From contig JAGABZ010000013.1 in the NCBI GenBank assembly GCA_017614375.1, positions 200,414 to 264,413 of the forward strand: DNA of 64,000 nucleotides. Reading direction: 5' to 3'. A program made the translations under genes and the position numbers. Positions 62,879-64,000 of this stretch are shown here, one piece after another (within the stretch, counting starts at the first letter, position 1; every line of letters begins with the position of its first letter). The DNA comes from Spirochaetales bacterium (GTDB taxonomy: Bacteria; Spirochaetota; Spirochaetia; Sphaerochaetales; Sphaerochaetaceae). The notes under the pieces were generated by a model. That model ran no database searches. It was given only the letters and a program-made list of their open reading frames with translations, and had not been told where the DNA came from.

Positions 62879-63895
62879 ATGACTGAAATGACTTCCGCGG
62901 TTTTGGATTACCTGACCGATGTCCGCGACGATGGGGAGAAGTACCGGATAGTCAGGGACCAGCTTCTGGTGTTCATCTACGGCAACTGCTGCTATGTGAA
63001 CATCCGCCAGGAGGACGCGGCCGAATTCCTTGATTTCTGTATGCCGAAGATGCGAACGGCATTGAAAAAGTATGAGTTTTTCGGCATCGACGTCGAATCT
63101 TACGTTTTCGCGGGCATGAAAAGACTGTCCTGGCACTTCTACGCGGAGAGAAACAGGAAAAACCGCCGGACGGGAGCGGGCGATCTTCTGTATTGCGTCG
63201 ACACCGGATACCGCTACGACTCCTATGAATCCCTCTTCGACGACGAGCCCGTCCGGGACGACGAAACCCTCGTTCCGCTGTGCCGCCTCGCCCTTGTCTG
63301 TCTCGGCAGCCCCGTATGGGCGTCACGCGCCAGACTCTACTTCTTGATGGCCAGCCCGATTATGAGCGAACAGCGGTGCAGGCTCCTGTGCTCCCTGTTC
63401 AACCTCCCCCTTGCCCGGTTCATGATCTGCCGTGCCCTGATGTTCCGGCTTCTGGGCAGCCGTGAGACCGGCGAAGTCTATGTCGACCGCTTCAGGAGGC
63501 GGCGGAACCTTTCCTATTGTCTGAACTTCGAGGAATCATTCGGAAGTGTCGCGGAGGCCAGGGACCCGTACCTGCCCTCACAGGAGGCCCCCGTTCCCAG
63601 GCGCGGCATGAAAATCCGCTCGCTGAGGCAGCTTGTCAGCGTTGAGCTGCTCTCCAGGGTCTTTGGTGAGAGCAGGGGAACGGTTTCCTCGAACGTATAC
63701 TACGCAAAGGCGTTGATCGAATGCTGCGCCGACACCGACAGCCCGAAGATGGAAACAATGCCCCAGTACATCCGACAGATCCTGCGCAGGTCGGTAAATG
63801 TCCCTGAAGTCCGTGAAAAACTCGGAAAGCGTCCGCTTTTTGACCTGGACATACCCGGGTTGTTCACTGCCGTGTCCGGGGATTTCCGCAGGTAG
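62879..63895 (+). CDS. Conserved spirochaete-type protein with weak sigma-factor region 2 likeness
   Basis: A 338-residue soluble protein. The segment EDAAEFLDFCMPKMRTALKKY ... VESYVFAGMKRLSWHFYAERNRK (residues about 38-90, shown in parts) resembles sigma70 region 2-like helices found in a spirochaete protein group I recall. The C-terminal half has LVSVELLSRVFGESRGTVSSNVYYAKAL, which has the shape of an HTH. No known catalytic motif is seen. The ATG at 62879 is preferred over an upstream frame to 62723 whose residues are low-complexity. The start codon lies about 24 bases after TAGGAT, a possible -10. Function unproven. Confidence 0.6.
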   Translation: MTEMTSAVLDYLTDVRDDGEKYRIVRDQLLVFIYGNCCYVNIRQEDAAEFLDFCMPKMRTALKKYEFFGIDVESYVFAGMKRLSWHFYAERNRKNRRTGAGDLLYCVDTGYRYDSYESLFDDEPVRDDETLVPLCRLALVCLGSPVWASRARLYFLMASPIMSEQRCRLLCSLFNLPLARFMICRALMFRLLGSRETGEVYVDRFRRRRNLSYCLNFEESFGSVAEARDPYLPSQEAPVPRRGMKIRSLRQLVSVELLSRVFGESRGTVSSNVYYAKALIECCADTDSPKMETMPQYIRQILRRSVNVPEVREKLGKRPLFDLDIPGLFTAVSGDFRR

Positions 63896-63909
63896 GAAAC
63901 CACCCGCGG

Positions 63910-64000
63910 CTACACGCCGGTGAGGATGTACATCGTCTGCGAGATGTCACCCAGATAGCAGTCGCCGTTGTAGAAGTCGATGAACTCGACCTCTTTCCAA
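63910..64000 (-). CDS. C-terminal end of an unidentified leftward gene
   Basis: Reading leftward from the right edge, an open frame encodes about 29 residues ending VEFIDFYNGDCYLGDIS then QTMYILTGV and a TAG stop at 63912-63910. The gene continues beyond the window. The fragment is too short to identify. Confidence 0.55.
   Translation of the reverse strand, partial: WKEVEFIDFYNGDCYLGDISQTMYILTGV

Overview
The window is a GC-rich (about 60% by eye), densely packed bacterial chromosome segment with about 50 genes on both strands, many sharing start/stop overlaps. No prophage, insertion sequence, CRISPR array, rRNA or tRNA was found. The best fit is an anaerobic spirochaete of the Treponema/Sphaerochaeta kind. 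The alanyl-tRNA synthetase is the short 594-residue form without the C-Ala domain, as in Borrelia. A DUF4416 protein and LuxS/Pfs are present, and energy genes are those of a fermenter (pyruvate:ferredoxin oxidoreductase, glutamate dehydrogenase). The assignment rests on recalled family features, not on a search.

Layout. 1-7.9 kb: the end of gpmI, then a leftward operon pth - GH13 glycosidase - Na+/dicarboxylate-type symporter - eight-helix membrane protein - luxS - mtnN (methyl-cycle detoxification and AI-2). 8-10.8 kb: DUF4416, a lipoprotein, rsmD and an acyl-ACP thioesterase. 10.8-14.2 kb: a leftward three-subunit molybdenum-hydroxylase-like set whose large subunit lacks expected cofactor and catalytic motifs. 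14.3-27.3 kb: ligA, a ModE-type HTH protein, the leftward argR-dnaE-yggT-recG unit, a CorC/CNNM protein and leuS. 27.3-33.5 kb: a YhhN membrane protein and a sugar ABC operon (binding protein, two permeases, P-loop kinase, IMPase-like phosphatase, PfkB kinase). 33.6-42.7 kb: parE-parC-rluA, phosphomannomutase, gdhA, nfeD-SPFH. 42.7-48.9 kb: a repeat-rich gap and long structured leader before mgtE, a small orphan gene and the pyruvate:ferredoxin oxidoreductase. 48.9-52.6 kb: argGH with a likely ArgR box and a WYL regulator. 52.8-59.2 kb: slyX-lemA-DUF2207-polyprenol kinase-DUF92, then alaS-DUF523. 59.3-64 kb: guaB, groEL, a hairpin-rich gap, a possible sigma-like protein, and the end of a leftward gene.

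The most general signal is regulatory. About ten transcription units have a sigma70-type promoter whose -10 hexamer ends only 6-9 bases before the start codon, with no ribosome-binding site, so they are probably leaderless mRNAs. They include ligA, parE, leuS, alaS and pth. Other units have ordinary leaders with GGAGG-type sites. An 18-base motif (CGGTCnGGnCTTGyCCGG) recurs five times, three times covering a -35 box. A second palindrome family built on TTGATGAAA/TTTCATCAA occurs in two gaps. Promoters, hairpins and repeats were read by eye, without folding or search software.
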